From positions 8,391 to 32,688 of the forward strand of contig NWUY0300017082.1 of assembly GCA_004151065.3 (NCBI GenBank): a DNA stretch of 24,298 nucleotides, written 5' to 3'. Each line of letters opens with the position of its first letter. The first letter of the stretch is position 1. Below are positions 9,370 to 19,416 of the stretch, piece after piece. A program made the translations under genes and the position numbers. The stretch is from Larix sibirica (lineage: Eukaryota; Streptophyta; Pinopsida; Pinales; Pinaceae). The notes under the pieces were generated by a model, which saw only the letters and a list, made by a program, of their open reading frames with translations, made no database searches and was not told the DNA's origin.

Positions 9370-10461
9370 ATGTTAACACATGATAACTCACATAACCATT
9401 TTATTCCAAATTCATCTCCTTCTATCTTACCATGCCTATATGGCTTTGACAAGTTTACAATATATCCCTCCCAACTAGAAACAAGGGTTTTTTATCTGAA
9501 TCTTGTTTCATCAAGATACTTGTTCAAGCATTTGGTTGCTCATATGTCATTTGCAATGAAGCAATTGTAGAATGTCTGTGCCATTGATTTTCTCAATGTA
9601 TGTACGTTGAACAATGAGGTCTCCAATAATTGCAAAGAGAATCAATAACTTGAATCAAAGAAAATTGACATAAAACAAAATATTGGTAAGAATGCACTGA
9701 ACAAAGTAAACAATGTGAAGACAATTCGCACATGCAAAAAGGGGGGAAACTGTAAAAACACATAGATAAGAAAAACTGCAAATGAAAACATGGGACTTAA
9801 TCACTTGCATCAAGATACTGTCCCAATAATCCAACAAACCCGAGAAAAATTTCCTCTCAACCAAATCAAAACATTGCATCAACTAAGGATACAAATACAA
9901 AAATAGGGGAAGTCTTCTCAATAAAAATAAATTGATTATGCAAAGGCAGGCAAAGTGACTAATGCATATTTGCAATCAATTCAAGACATGCCAAATTATG
10001 CATGCTCTATATGTGAGTGTTTGCAATTCCAAAAATAGATTCATGTCATTGATAGTGAAACCATTTCAACTTTTACTTATTTTGCAATTGGAAATTAGAC
10101 AAAAATCATTGGACTTAATGATAAAATCTACACATACTGCAAAAAAATAATATCCAATGAACAATTACCTAGATATGCATCTCCTTTGTCGATTTGTTAT
10201 AATAGCAAAATACCTTCTGTCAAAACTTTGACCCCATTGGAAGAACTTCTAGTATCACCAAGAATGACTTTTGCACAAATAAGACAACTTGGCTACAAAA
10301 GAGCACAACTTGGGCTGACTGGAACAATAATTAACATCCATGCAGATTTAGATAAAGTCCAAAAGGCATTTCCTAGGATTCTATGTGACTCTATGACAGT
10401 TGCAATAATGTTGAAAAGAAAATTGCAATACAAAAATGCCTACTTGTTTGGAAATGTGTGA
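9370..10461 (+). pseudogene. Helitron ORF, N-terminal Cys region and DUF6570-like domain
   Basis: One reading frame runs through the whole stretch, interrupted only by stop codons, with no frameshift. From 9931 it reads DYAKAGKVTNAYLQSIQDMP, then C-x2-C (ACSICE, about 10000), a further Cys near 10138 (YTYCKK), then LPRYASPLS. The open part 10186-10461 gives LTPLEELLVSPRMTFAQIRQL, then LTGTIINIHADLDKVQKAFPR and VAIMLKRKLQYKNAYL. These match the N-terminal domain of Helitron proteins (annotated DUF6570 in many), which precedes the Rep. The part before 9931 (for example CKKGGNC near 9735) is only placed by being in the same frame. Its function in transposition is not established. Confidence 0.65.
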
Positions 10462-12340
10462 CCAAAAATGTCATGGAAGCTCTTAATGACTTATGCAAAA
10501 CTACGCTCTGTAAAAACAAAGGAATAATCATCAACAATGATTAGGAAGAAATATTTAACAAAGGCATTGAAGAACAGTTTTTTAATTCCACAAACATAGA
10601 AATACAAGATATTGTTGAAGAATACAAAGAAATGGAGCAAATATCTAAATCAGTAATAAATGGATATGGACAGACTCATCTAATAGACGACCTAGACAAC
10701 AAAATTGGACAAATTGCACCTTCAGAAGCATTCCGACCTTTGGGCATTTTCCAAGACAAATTTTCTAAAGAACTAAATTTCCCTATACTTTTCTATGGGT
10801 GTAGTCGACCTGAATATATCTTAAACCAATTCTCTTATCAATAGATAGCACACTAGGAGCTTACAAATATGACCAAGGATTTTGAATCACATAACACAAA
10901 TATTTTCTTCAAAGAATACGAATCCTTATAAAACACGTTTCAAGTATTGCTTGGATATCCATTCTCAAAGGAGAGCTAAAAGGGAAAAAACTTTTGGCCA
11001 AATATATCAAGCCAAAAAAAAATCTTGAATAAATTCTTAAATCACTAATTGCATATCTCTCACTAATTGCAATACAAACATCGCCTGCCTATTTTGAAAA
11101 TATGAAAAACTATGTGTTTGGTATGATATGACAACTTGGCCTCCCTACGTTTTTTGTAAATTTTACAAGTGTTGAATATCTTCGGATCCCACTATGCAAT
11201 GCACTTTAGAAAATTGAAAACCAACAACCAAAAAACATTCTGACAATATTTCAAAAGAAAATATTGATTCATTGATCAAGAATCATCCTATTATCTGTAG
11301 CTGCTACTATAGACATAAAATAACTACATTCAGATCCTTGATCAAACAATAGTGACTTGTTTGGGAAAGTGGAGGACTACTTCTTCACAACAGAATTCCA
11401 AAATAGAGGCACTGACCATGAGCATGAATTCCTTTGGGTAAAAAATGCACCAGTCTATGGCCAAAGTTTTGATGATGAGATCATTGCATTTATTGACCAA
11501 TACATATATTTGGATTCACCATTTCTTAATGAGAACCTTCTCAAGATTCAAATTCATCAACACACAAAAACATGTAGAAAGCACCAATGCTCTAACTCTA
11601 GATTCAATTTCCCTTTCCCTCCATTGGATAAAACTCTGACTTTGCATTCATCACAACACACAACAAATGATATCATCGAAAAAGAAAAATATCTATTTTC
11701 TCTTTTGGAACAAAAGATATATTCTAAGAGCATGTATTTCTCAATGTTCTTGTCAAAGCTAAAATTTACTAGGGAATAATACATTATGTTGCTATGCTTT
11801 TGTCTTATGTATCCTGTTCTTTTGTTAAAAAGAGATCCATCGGTTATATGGATAAATGCATTTGTTAAAGCAGTTATAGATCCCTGGTGAGAAAATATAG
11901 ATGCATATGTTGCAACAACATACTATAGCTCCTACATAATAAAGATGGATAGAACTATGACCATTTCTTTCAAAAAAATCAGAGACAAATGCCTTTTCCG
12001 AGAATGATGGGAATATAGAAACAATTTCCAAAATTGGAATGCACTTTTAAACATGCAACAAAAGTCTACTCGACAAGCTATCCACATTGTCTCGTCATTC
12101 CCTCTGCATTCTGCATCAAGGAAAACAATTTCCATTAACACTGCACCAGAAGACAAGCGAACATATGTGCGAAAGAGACCAGCACTCTTGCAAGAAGAAC
12201 CCGATGATTCTGAAAACATATTATGTGCTTCATTTATAAACAAATATATGTGTCGGCCAATTGAACTTGTCCAAATATCTTTAGCAAAATATGTTTCCTT
12301 CTACTCACGCACAAATACAATTACAAAAGCAAGAAAATGA
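10462..12340 (+). pseudogene. Helitron Rep (HUH, two-tyrosine) with linker to helicase
   Basis: Rep nicks and joins single DNA strands in rolling-circle transposition. The start holds IAPSEAFRPLGIFQDKF and LNFPILFYG (about 10708-10798), and near 11131 comes QLGLPTFFVNFTS; these match the Helitron-like N domain. From 11357 the frame is open: FTTEFQNRGTDHEHEFLW carries the HUH motif as His-Glu-His (11417-11425). HQHTKTC and RFNFPFPP follow. After a stop at 11777 the same frame continues with LKRDPSVIWINAF and the tyrosine motif TYYSSYIIK, with Tyr codons at 11921 and 11933 four residues apart. It ends with SRKTISINTAPEDKRTY and ENILCASFINKYMCRPIELV. Stops near 11777, 11887 and 12006 and many before 11357 make it dead. 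Confidence 0.8.
11970..12180 (+). repeat. Duplicate copy 2 of the Helitron linker, in its normal place
   Basis: Partner of 9019-9230. This copy lies between the Rep tyrosine motif and the helicase, in the same frame as both. It carries a stop at 12006-12008 that copy 1 lacks. Confidence 0.85.
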
Positions 12341-14210
12341 CTGCGTGTTATATGATATGTCTGATTCAATAAAGAGAGAGAGATCCAAAATATTTCTATA
12401 GAGAAAAAATGATGTTATATGTCCCACATAGAGAAAATGAAATTTCTTTATTAGAAAAACATCGAACATAGCTTTAGGCATATATGGCTCTCACATATCA
12501 AATAGATCTTATTAAACAAATATTTGTAGAAAAAATAGCAAAAAATGGGCAACATTGACATTGCTTCAAAAACATTTGACTGTAATGCTGAGCAAATATT
12601 TGCACCGATAAATGTTTTAGAAGAACATTCCACTAACATTGTACCTAAAAAATATGATATTTAGCATGACCCTCTACATGGACTTCAGTTCCAGCAAGCA
12701 GGAAAAAATGCTACAAGCTAGTACACAAAAAAACCATTTGTTATAAGAACAGAAGAATACTAAAGAATATTATGCCATTAGAAAAAAACTTAATGAAGAA
12801 CCATAGTTAATAACAAAAGAAATCATAATGAGGAAAAAAAACAATCCAACCACACCTATCCATTTGTTCTTAACTGGAGGGGTAGACACAAGAAAAACTT
12901 TCACAACAAAATCAATTTACGATGACCTATTTTGTTTCTATAACAAAGATATCAAAGGAGACCCACTGAAAAAAAGGGAATCATGTTCGCCTTCACTAGA
13001 AAAGATGCATACAACGTAAATGGGATCATATTCCATTCAACTTTACGTCTCCCATTGAACTTGACAAACATGCTTCACCTAAGCTAGAATACATTGGATC
13101 TATTGACCAAAGAATACCAACAACTCTGATTACTGCTTATAGACAAAGCATCGAATTGGTTCCTGAATTCTATACAACATAGATAGAAGACTTCAAGAAA
13201 TTATGCACACCCCAACAAACCCATTTGGAAATTTGGACATCATATTGTGTGGTGATTTGTGTCAAGCACAACTTGTATATGACTCTTGGATTTTTTAGCA
13301 ACCGAGATTCCAGCAACAGAAAACCCCATATGGCTTTTGGCCAAAAAAACATCAAGTTCTTTGTATTGGAAAAAGTAACGAGAAAAAAAAACAAAAATTT
13401 TGTGTCTATTTTAAATAGAATAAGAATATGTTCAAAAACATAAGATGATATCAACTTGCTTAATACACTTTGTCATAGACAAGTGCTAGTAGATCAAACA
13501 TTTCCTTACCTCTTTTATAGGAACAAATATGTCCAAGAACACAACAATAAAATGTTATTTATCCTCCAAATAGAGGCATATACGCTAATAGCGCGTAAAA
13601 AAATAGTCGATGCAATTGAACAAAAATCATTTGAAATGATATGAACCTACATTTTCCTTCTACAATTGATTTTAAAAAACATGCTTATTGAATTAGTTGG
13701 AGGCATATATGCAATTGAAGATGGTTTAGTCAATGGTTCAAAAGGAATTTTCAAGCACTATACAAAAGTGCCAATCGATATTGTATGGATCGACTTTCAA
13801 TATCTAGAAATTGGATCCGCTCAATGAGATATTATGCAACAACTATACACACCTAAAATCATGTACAATTGGACACCTATCAAAATAATATCCATACAGA
13901 AATCAATTGAAAATCAAAATACATTGATCTGACGATAGTTTCATGTTCAATTAGCATGTGCACCAATAATACATAGGGTGCAAGGCCTAATAATGGAAAA
14001 AGTAGCATTTGATCCCAAGGGAATAAGGTAAAATGGACTTGTGTATACTGCACTCTCTCATGTCAAAAACACTTGATCCCTTTATCTTATAAACAAGTTA
14101 GAAAAAAAGAATTTCTCACTTTTCCATAAAGTTGCTACTGAAATAGACAAACTTCAAACACATTGCCAATGGAAATTTGAGTATCTGCTTCGTTCAGTGA
14201 GGGAAAGAAA
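12341..14210 (+). pseudogene. Helitron Pif1-type helicase, frames broken, Walker A lost
   Basis: The helicase unwinds donor DNA during rolling-circle transfer. Traces in order: YREKMMLYVPHRENEISLLE (about 12400-12456), YYAIRKKLNEEP (about 12769), then TPIHLFLTGG and the P-loop at 12876-12899 reading GGVDTRKT, where the family has GGAGTGKT, so two glycines are lost. DAYNVNGIIFHSTLRLP follows (about 13008). The Walker B region reads LLIDKAS (about 13134-13155), where Asp-Glu is Asp-Lys. The motif GDLCQAQL is kept at 13251-13274, followed by VYDSWIF. Then VSILNRIRIC, PYLFYRNKYV and IYAIEDGLVNGSKGIFKHYT (about 13708). Motif V/VI reads HRVQG (13972) and YTALSHVKN (14044), with the arginine replaced by His. 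Frameshifts are numerous before about 13680. Confidence 0.85.
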
Positions 14211-14909
14211 TTGTTTTCACATATGTTTATTGAATACACGAATTTTAGCATTGCATATGGAAAATATCATAAATGATAACGAGCTAATGGAAGTAGATAT
14301 TTTATGTTTTCAAGAGACTTATGCCTAGGCCATTTCTAGATATATGATACTTGAAAAATAATATAGTTGTGTAGCAACACTCGTTGTACATGGAATTGCT
14401 ACTTGTTTAAAAGTAACCATAGTGCTTAACACATAAAAAAAACCATGTAATAAAATATACAAAAGCAATTGTAATTGAATTCCAAGTTAGCAATAGCCAT
14501 TTCAAACTAGTAAATATTTATAACCGGCAAGGGCTCCAGTTGAAATCCTTTTCGCCTTTTTGAGTTCCATTTTCTTGCACACCATGCCAGAGAAACATAT
14601 TCTAGTTACTGGAGATTACAATATTGATATGTTGCAAAACAACACAACTAAAAAAACTTATAATCATTTATGAAAACCAGTGGAATAAATTGCATACAAC
14701 CAAAGCAACGACTGCCAATGGCTCCATGCTTGACCAATTTTGGTCGAAACCTAAAGGATATTGATATTGTCTTTGGCATATTTGATGCTTACTGGACTGA
14801 TCATCATGCAACATATCTTTCAATCCCTCTTGCAATAGCATCAGACTTATTTTCATTGTTTGAAGTCAATATTGGAATCATAGTTTGCCATTTTTTCCAT
14901 TGCATATAG
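14211..14909 (+). pseudogene. Helitron-encoded EEP/APE-type endonuclease domain
   Basis: This continues the helicase reading frame without a frameshift into LLNTRILALHMENIINDNEL then VDILCFQET (catalytic Glu codon 14314-14316). A stop at 14326 and frameshifts follow. Later blocks are FQVSNSHFKLVNIYN (about 14480), GDYNID with Asp-x-Asn (14611-14628), TTANGSMLDQFW (about 14706-14741) and AYWTDHHATYLSI, with the Asp-His pair at 14799-14804. Together these are the catalytic set of the endonuclease/exonuclease/phosphatase fold. No reverse transcriptase follows, which argues against a LINE. Helitron-like elements with a C-terminal endonuclease of this kind are known as Helentrons, mainly outside flowering plants. 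The fused frame supports one original polypeptide. Confidence 0.8.
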
Positions 14910-16344
14910 CTTTAGACCATTAGGTTTGATGCACAATAGGAATAGACTATTGCAAATGCTCACCCATAACACTAATGATAGGAAACCTAGTCTTATTTTG
15001 GTTAACTTATAGGATGGAATTATCTAGATTTGAAACCCATTCTTTTGTCTCTATCTTTTGTGCAATTATAAAATCCATCAAGGTATTGAGAGAATACGTA
15101 GTCTAAAACAACATTCCATGATTAGAGAAACATGTCAAATCTCATGTGCATTTAAAGTCTTTCATGAGAGGGATCTATGATCATGAGATTTTTTAAGAGT
15201 GTAATCCTTTGTAGATAAGCATTTTTTTAAGAGACTCTTGATTATTATGCTTGAGTTGTAGAGTAAACCCTATGCGAGGAATGAAGCATCTAGTGGTGAA
15301 GTATTGTTATTTTGTCTATATAATGTGGCACTTTCTTTTGGATGAGAATTGAAATAGGTGCATACTCTAATATGTATGTTGCATATCATTTAGATTCACC
15401 ATCTACATATGATGTGATATTCATATACAAGAGCTATGCATCCTTTTGTGTTTTATATTTGTTAGATAACAAATTGTATAATTAAGAAAACATTGTTGTG
15501 GAATTATGAAAGTGATGAGTTGTTTTTAGAGAGGAGCAATTGGCCCTTCACATTTGAAAATGCGACTAATTTTCCTCCAAGTTAGGAATGTTTTGAGAGT
15601 TTGAAGGTTTTTCTTAGGTGATTGTTGTAGTGGTGGGAAAACTATAAATATTAGCTTCCACTACTAGAAGAAATGATAAGCCTACTACAGAGCACATATG
15701 TGTGTTCTCACTAGAGAAAGAGGTGTGCACAATTCAATGTTGTTGCCAAATGTCATCAATGACTAAATGCATTGGTATTTTGATACTTAGTTGCGAGGGA
15801 GTTTCATTAGTTATAATCAAATAAACATACTATAAATCCTATCAAAGCCATTGCATCGTTTTATGTTTTCTACTATGCTCTTTTGTTCTATCTCCTTTTT
15901 AGTTTCTTAAGCTCTTTTCCTTCTTTTTATTTTTCTTTGTTCCTCTTTTCTAGTTGTTTAATCTAACTTCCAATTCTAATTTTCCTTTTTCAATCTTCTC
16001 TATTTTCATAAATATGCTACTAAGTCTTTTCCATTTCTCCCTTAATGGCAAATGCTTATATTGTAATTAAACTGGATTGAAGCATTGCAAATAAACATTG
16101 GCGTGAGACTAACGCCTTCTACAACAAATAGCAATACCAATAGCCATTTGACTGACAACTTTCCATTGTTACTGCTTTGTTGGTAAGTATTCTTAGATAG
16201 TGTTTGCCCCTTGATTCTTCCACATTAATAAAATGGTCTGCTGCACATTTTTCCTTCCATTCACTAATGGTCTTTGTTTTGCATATGATTTTTTCTTTTC
16301 TATGAACATATTATCTTTATAACAATTACAAGGATTTTAACAAA
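14910..16344. other. Gene-free stretch with a pyrimidine-rich tract
   Basis: No recognisable protein or RNA. About 15845-16045 is strongly pyrimidine-rich on the plus strand. A short inverted repeat (GGCGT 16100-16104, ACGCC 16112-16116) lies just after. A good donor-like GGTAAGTAT occurs at 16182-16190, following an open stretch from about 16114. This could be promoter and first exon of the RPA-like gene downstream, but coding similarity is not visible here. Confidence 0.35.
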
Positions 16345-16515
16345 TTGCCAAAATATGTTTATCAAACAAAAATATCAAGGCGCTACAAACCAAAATGGAT
16401 AAAACATCAACCAACGAAATATAAAAAATATAAAAAAACATTTCCATTCTTCTTAAATAGCAATGGTCCATTTATCATCTCTTGCAATAATGCTAGTACA
16501 GAAATCTACATACAG
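16345..16515 (+). pseudogene. Possible first exon of the RPA-like gene
   Basis: An open stretch with a lysine-rich segment (KYKKYKKTFPFFL) followed by FIISCNNASTEIYIQ, ending in CAG|GT at 16513-16517. It lies just before clear RPA-like exons and in the same direction. The 16345-16665 frame runs on past this point into sequence that looks intronic. I do not see a definite OB-fold signature, so the call rests on position and the donor-like site. Confidence 0.3.
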
Positions 16516-16659
16516 GTGAACATTTATCTTGGAAATTGCTCTACACTGACTACTGTTTCTAATCTAAATTTGTTGTTATCCTCATGTTTTCTGTCTATTT
16601 ATAATTACATGACAGACTTCATTGCAACCATCAACTATAATTCAACTTTGCTCAACAAC

Positions 16660-17130
16660 ACATAACAAAGATTTTGAAGGAGATGTATTGGCTCTATATG
16701 GACCTATCCAAAGCAAAAGACCAAATTCACCTAAAAAACACAACTGGTTCATGATGATCTATAGACAAAGACGGACAAATGAAAATTACAGCAGACATTA
16801 AAAATCACTTGATTCCTTGTTTCTCTCCTAGAACTAGTGTCAGAATCATTGACTTTGGATTGAATAAAAAAGGGTTGTATCATAGAGGAAATGCAAAGTA
16901 TTTCATTGTCCTCTTTGACATAACAAGAGTTGAGATTATTGAACAAGTTCGGAAATACCGCAGACTTCAACCGGACATTACTATAAATGAATTGGTAGCA
17001 TCAAATAAAGCCTACTCAGTTGGATCTATCGCAGTAATCGTTATTGGTTGTGAATAGAACAATACGCAATATGACCTAAGCATCAAGGATGGTGAAACAA
17101 CATCTCACAATGTAGTTGTAATCCTTTTTC
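16660..17130 (+). pseudogene. RPA-like OB-fold exon
   Basis: Encodes a single-strand DNA-binding OB domain related to the large subunit of replication protein A. NKDFEGDVLALYGPIQSKRP and KKHNWFMMI (16660-16758) come first. After a one-base frameshift near 16760, DKDGQMKI follows, then SVRIIDFGLNKKGLYHRGNA, KYFIVLFDITRVEII and AYSVGSIAVIVIGCE (to 17054). A stop at 17055 is followed in the same frame by YDLSIKDGETTSHNVVVI (to about 17123). The dense match in order to the second OB domain of RPA-like proteins is convincing. Plant Helitrons commonly carry such genes, probably to protect single strands during rolling-circle transfer. Confidence 0.7.
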
Positions 17131-17264
17131 CTTTCCAAAAAAAACTATCTTCCTATTGGCCATTTTGCAATTACTTTTAGCTTTTCCACTAATCGATATT
17201 AAAATGATTGCAATGCCCATTTCTCCTTAGACATACTCTAATAGTACTTCTCAATTTGTTTTAG

Positions 17265-17477
17265 TTTCAAATCAATGAAAATTACAAAGACCTGCTGCAA
17301 CAAATACAAGAACAGATTGCATGTGATGTTGCGCCATTATATTTGTTCAAAAACATTGTAAGAAATGGTCCAAAACGAAGCCAATCAATACGATTCTCTG
17401 CAGTGACATTTGTAGATGTCCTTAATGATGAGTTTGCAAAACAATCTCTACTTGCAATTTTCCATTCTAAGACCCAG
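17265..17477 (+). pseudogene. RPA-like middle exon, open throughout
   Basis: 71 codons with no stop, from an AG at 17263-17264 (TTGTTTTAG) to a donor CAG|GTAATT at 17475-17483. The peptide includes FQINENYKDLLQQIQEQI, LYLFKNIVRNGPKRSQSIRF and FVDVLNDEFAKQSLLAIFHS. Both ends are at phase 0, and the next exon starts at phase 0. It is labelled pseudogene because the neighbouring exons are broken, but this exon itself is intact. I know no specific motif in it; it belongs to the gene by frame and splice logic. Confidence 0.6.
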
Positions 17478-17616
17478 GTAATTGGTTGTTTTGACTTTAT
17501 GTCACAAAATCTTCCCATGCATTGTTTAGCAAACTAATTGTTTTTTACATTGTTGTTTTTTCCTCTTTGAATGAAAAAACCAAAAGCAAACAGTAAAAAC
17601 AAATTCTTGGATGTAG
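17478..17616 (+). other. Phase-0 intron in the RPA-like gene
   Basis: 139 bp from GTAATTGG to TTCTTGGATGTAG, AT-rich with a T-rich middle. The donor follows a CAG and both flanking exons are open in the frame required, which supports a genuine spliced intron. Confidence 0.6.
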
Positions 17617-18116
17617 ATAGAAGGTTTGCTAAAAGAAAGAAATGCTTTTGCAACACCAGTTCAACAAATTTGCACTAAGTGTGGACAACCACTACCAGTG
17701 CTACATAGCTTACCAAATTGCACATCTTGCAAAGAATCAACAGAAATCATATATGTGCACAATGTTGAATGCAATTTAGAAACAGATGATGCGGAACCAA
17801 TTGAATGTGCCTTATGTAATCCAACACTTGAAGAATGTTGTCCAAAAATTACTAAAATCTCTTATGAATATTATTCAAAAAGCATTTCATCCACTATTTT
17901 CCATATGCAGAAACTATGTCAAATGAGCCTCTTCACACTAACAGTCAATAACAATAATACTGAAGTTAGAAACCTTTGACCATTGCATTGGAACTTTGCA
18001 ATGATTTTGTCGTTGTCACAAAAACAGCTCCTTTGTTAGAAAATAACTTGCAATTTGGCAAACTAGGAGTCTATTGTTATTTTTTGCATGTCCCATAAAA
18101 CTCGTTCCAATAGTTT
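17617..18116 (+). pseudogene. RPA-like C-terminal exon with Cys-pair zinc ribbon
   Basis: Begins IEGLLKERNAFATPVQQ and carries CTKC (17671-17682) and CTSC (17719-17730), twelve residues apart, as expected for the zinc ribbon in the C-terminal OB domain of RPA-like proteins. VHNVECNLETDDAEPIECAL and CNPTLEECCPKITKISYE follow, with further cysteines. The open frame ends at 17979. A frameshift at about 17978 allows continuation as TIALELCNDFVVVTKTAPLL and FGKLGVYCYFLHVP to a stop at about 18117. The zinc-ribbon role is inferred from the Cys spacing. Confidence 0.6.
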
Positions 18117-18834
18117 TTTTATGCCACTCAACCTGAAATTTGTTTTTATGTTACTAGACTTGTACAAAGGGAACTTGCTTTAAACCTTTGGAGCTCTTAC
18201 AGTTTTTGGAAAAAGTCAAAAAAACAACTTATGCTAATTGAACTACAATACTAATGTTGTGTGTACATAATTGCATGCTTCTATTTCAAAATATTTTACA
18301 CTCCAATGCACTTTACAATTGTTATTGGCTTAAAGGTTGGAATGATTTATGATCAGAGTCTATACATGCTTTAATAGAAGCATTGGATGACAATTTTCAA
18401 GTATGGATAATTCATAATTAAACACACTTTTCCGCTTCTACTAATCATAGATTGTATGTTGCATTCAACATGAAAACGTGTTGTTTCCATACATCAAAGT
18501 TGGCAAAAAAGTAATTGAATAAAAAACAGGTCAATAGATATATGTTGATGCATTTCTATCATAGTTTTCTAGCATACTTAAGTTAAGTTACTTCTTCTTT
18601 TCAATTCCGTATGTAGCTAAAGACAAGTTGCTCCATGATTACCCTTCATCTTTTTGATGATTTGCATTTTTATCATATGCTATTGTCTAACTGGTAAGCT
18701 ATACAATTACACTTGTTATATGTTATAGCTAGTTTTGATATGGATTTATAAAATATCATCTAATTCTTTCCCCTATTCCAAATATAGTTAGTGGAAATTG
18801 ACAATTGGTTATGCATATTGTAACAAGTCCTCTT
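18117..18834. other. Gene-free stretch, possible minor exon traces
   Basis: No gene recognised. A short open piece at about 18156-18240 (TCTKGTCFKPLELLQFLEKV) lies after an AG and could be one more exon of the RPA-like gene. Another piece near 18333-18399 ends before a GTATGG. Neither has enough signal to call. Confidence 0.25.
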
Positions 18835-18906
18835 ATTGATATGTAGCTAGAAAGCTGAATACAACTTCTGATTGATATGTAGCTAGAAAGCTGAATACAA
18901 TTTCTG
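18835..18906 (+). repeat. 36-bp tandem duplication
   Basis: Two units, 18835-18870 and 18871-18906, differing by a single C/T. Confidence 0.95.
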
Positions 18907-18987
18907 ATACTTGTTCAAATTTTAGCATCAATTGTGGTTTTGAGTCGAAAATTGAACTTAGCTTTCATTTCTGGCAGATTACTGTTG

Positions 18988-19008
18988 AGCAGCTGAGCTA
19001 AGCTGCTA
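18988..19008 (+). other. Hairpin ending in CTAA; possible Helitron 3' end
   Basis: A perfect 7-bp inverted repeat, AGCAGCT (18988-18994) with AGCTGCT (19001-19007), and a 6-base loop. The right arm leads into CTAA at 19006-19009. Helitron 3' ends have a hairpin near a CTRR terminus, but usually with a gap between them, so this is only a candidate. Confidence 0.25.
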
Positions 19009-19030
19009 AAATAAGTTTGATTTTCATTGA

Positions 19031-19171
19031 TTCACGATTATCTTTTTGTTCGAGGGATGGTAAATTCTTATTTTTTTTATTCATGATTTTTTTATTTGTT
19101 CGGGATGGGATGGTAAATTTATAAGAATTTGAAAAAGTATGATGATAAATTTATAAGAATTTGAAAAGCAT
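19031..19171 (+). repeat. Short degenerate tandem duplications
   Basis: Two related segments (19031-19070 and 19080-19121, each with a TTTGTTCG and GGATGGTAAATT core), then a second copy of the TAAATTTATAAGAATTTG segment (about 19114 and 19146). Confidence 0.7.
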
Positions 19172-19416
19172 TTTAAAGTTTTTTCTTAAATAAATCTTTT
19201 TATTAATCGGAGTTTTCGATTACAATTCAGTTCATTTAAAATTCGGTAAATAAATAGTTGACTGTACCGAACCCGTANAAAAGCATTTTAAAGTTTTTTC
19301 TTAAATAAATCTTTTTATTAATAGGCCATGCTTTGGAGTTTTATATTTTATTTTATCAATATGAATTCGATTCCAATTCAGTAGGTAAATAAATAGTTGA
19401 CTGTACCGAACTTGTA
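19164..19416 (+). repeat. Tandem duplication of about 114-138 bp around an unresolved base
   Basis: Unit 1 is 19164-19277 and unit 2 is 19279-19416. They share their first 44 bases almost fully and the end around ATAGTTGACTGTACCGAAC. Unit 2 has an extra internal stretch. The single N at 19278 lies exactly at the joint. Confidence 0.85.

Larger units (their letters stand above)
9019..14909 (+). mobile_element. Helitron remnant: Rep, helicase and endonuclease domains
   Basis: A rolling-circle transposon. Domains in order are a Cys-containing N-terminal region with a DUF6570-like part (9370-10461), Rep with HUH and two tyrosines (10462 to about 11965), a linker (to 12340), a Pif1-family helicase (to about 14210) and an EEP endonuclease (to 14909). 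RPA-like exons at 16345-18116 probably belong to it too. The right and left ends are not resolved: no certain 5' TC start was found, and the left edge is an out-of-place duplicate of the linker. Many stops and frameshifts show that it is inactive. Confidence 0.8.

Noticed and set aside
14211-14909. Endonuclease domain as part of a second LINE
   Set aside because: It continues the helicase frame, its blocks resemble the Helitron-type version, and no ORF1 or reverse transcriptase accompanies it.
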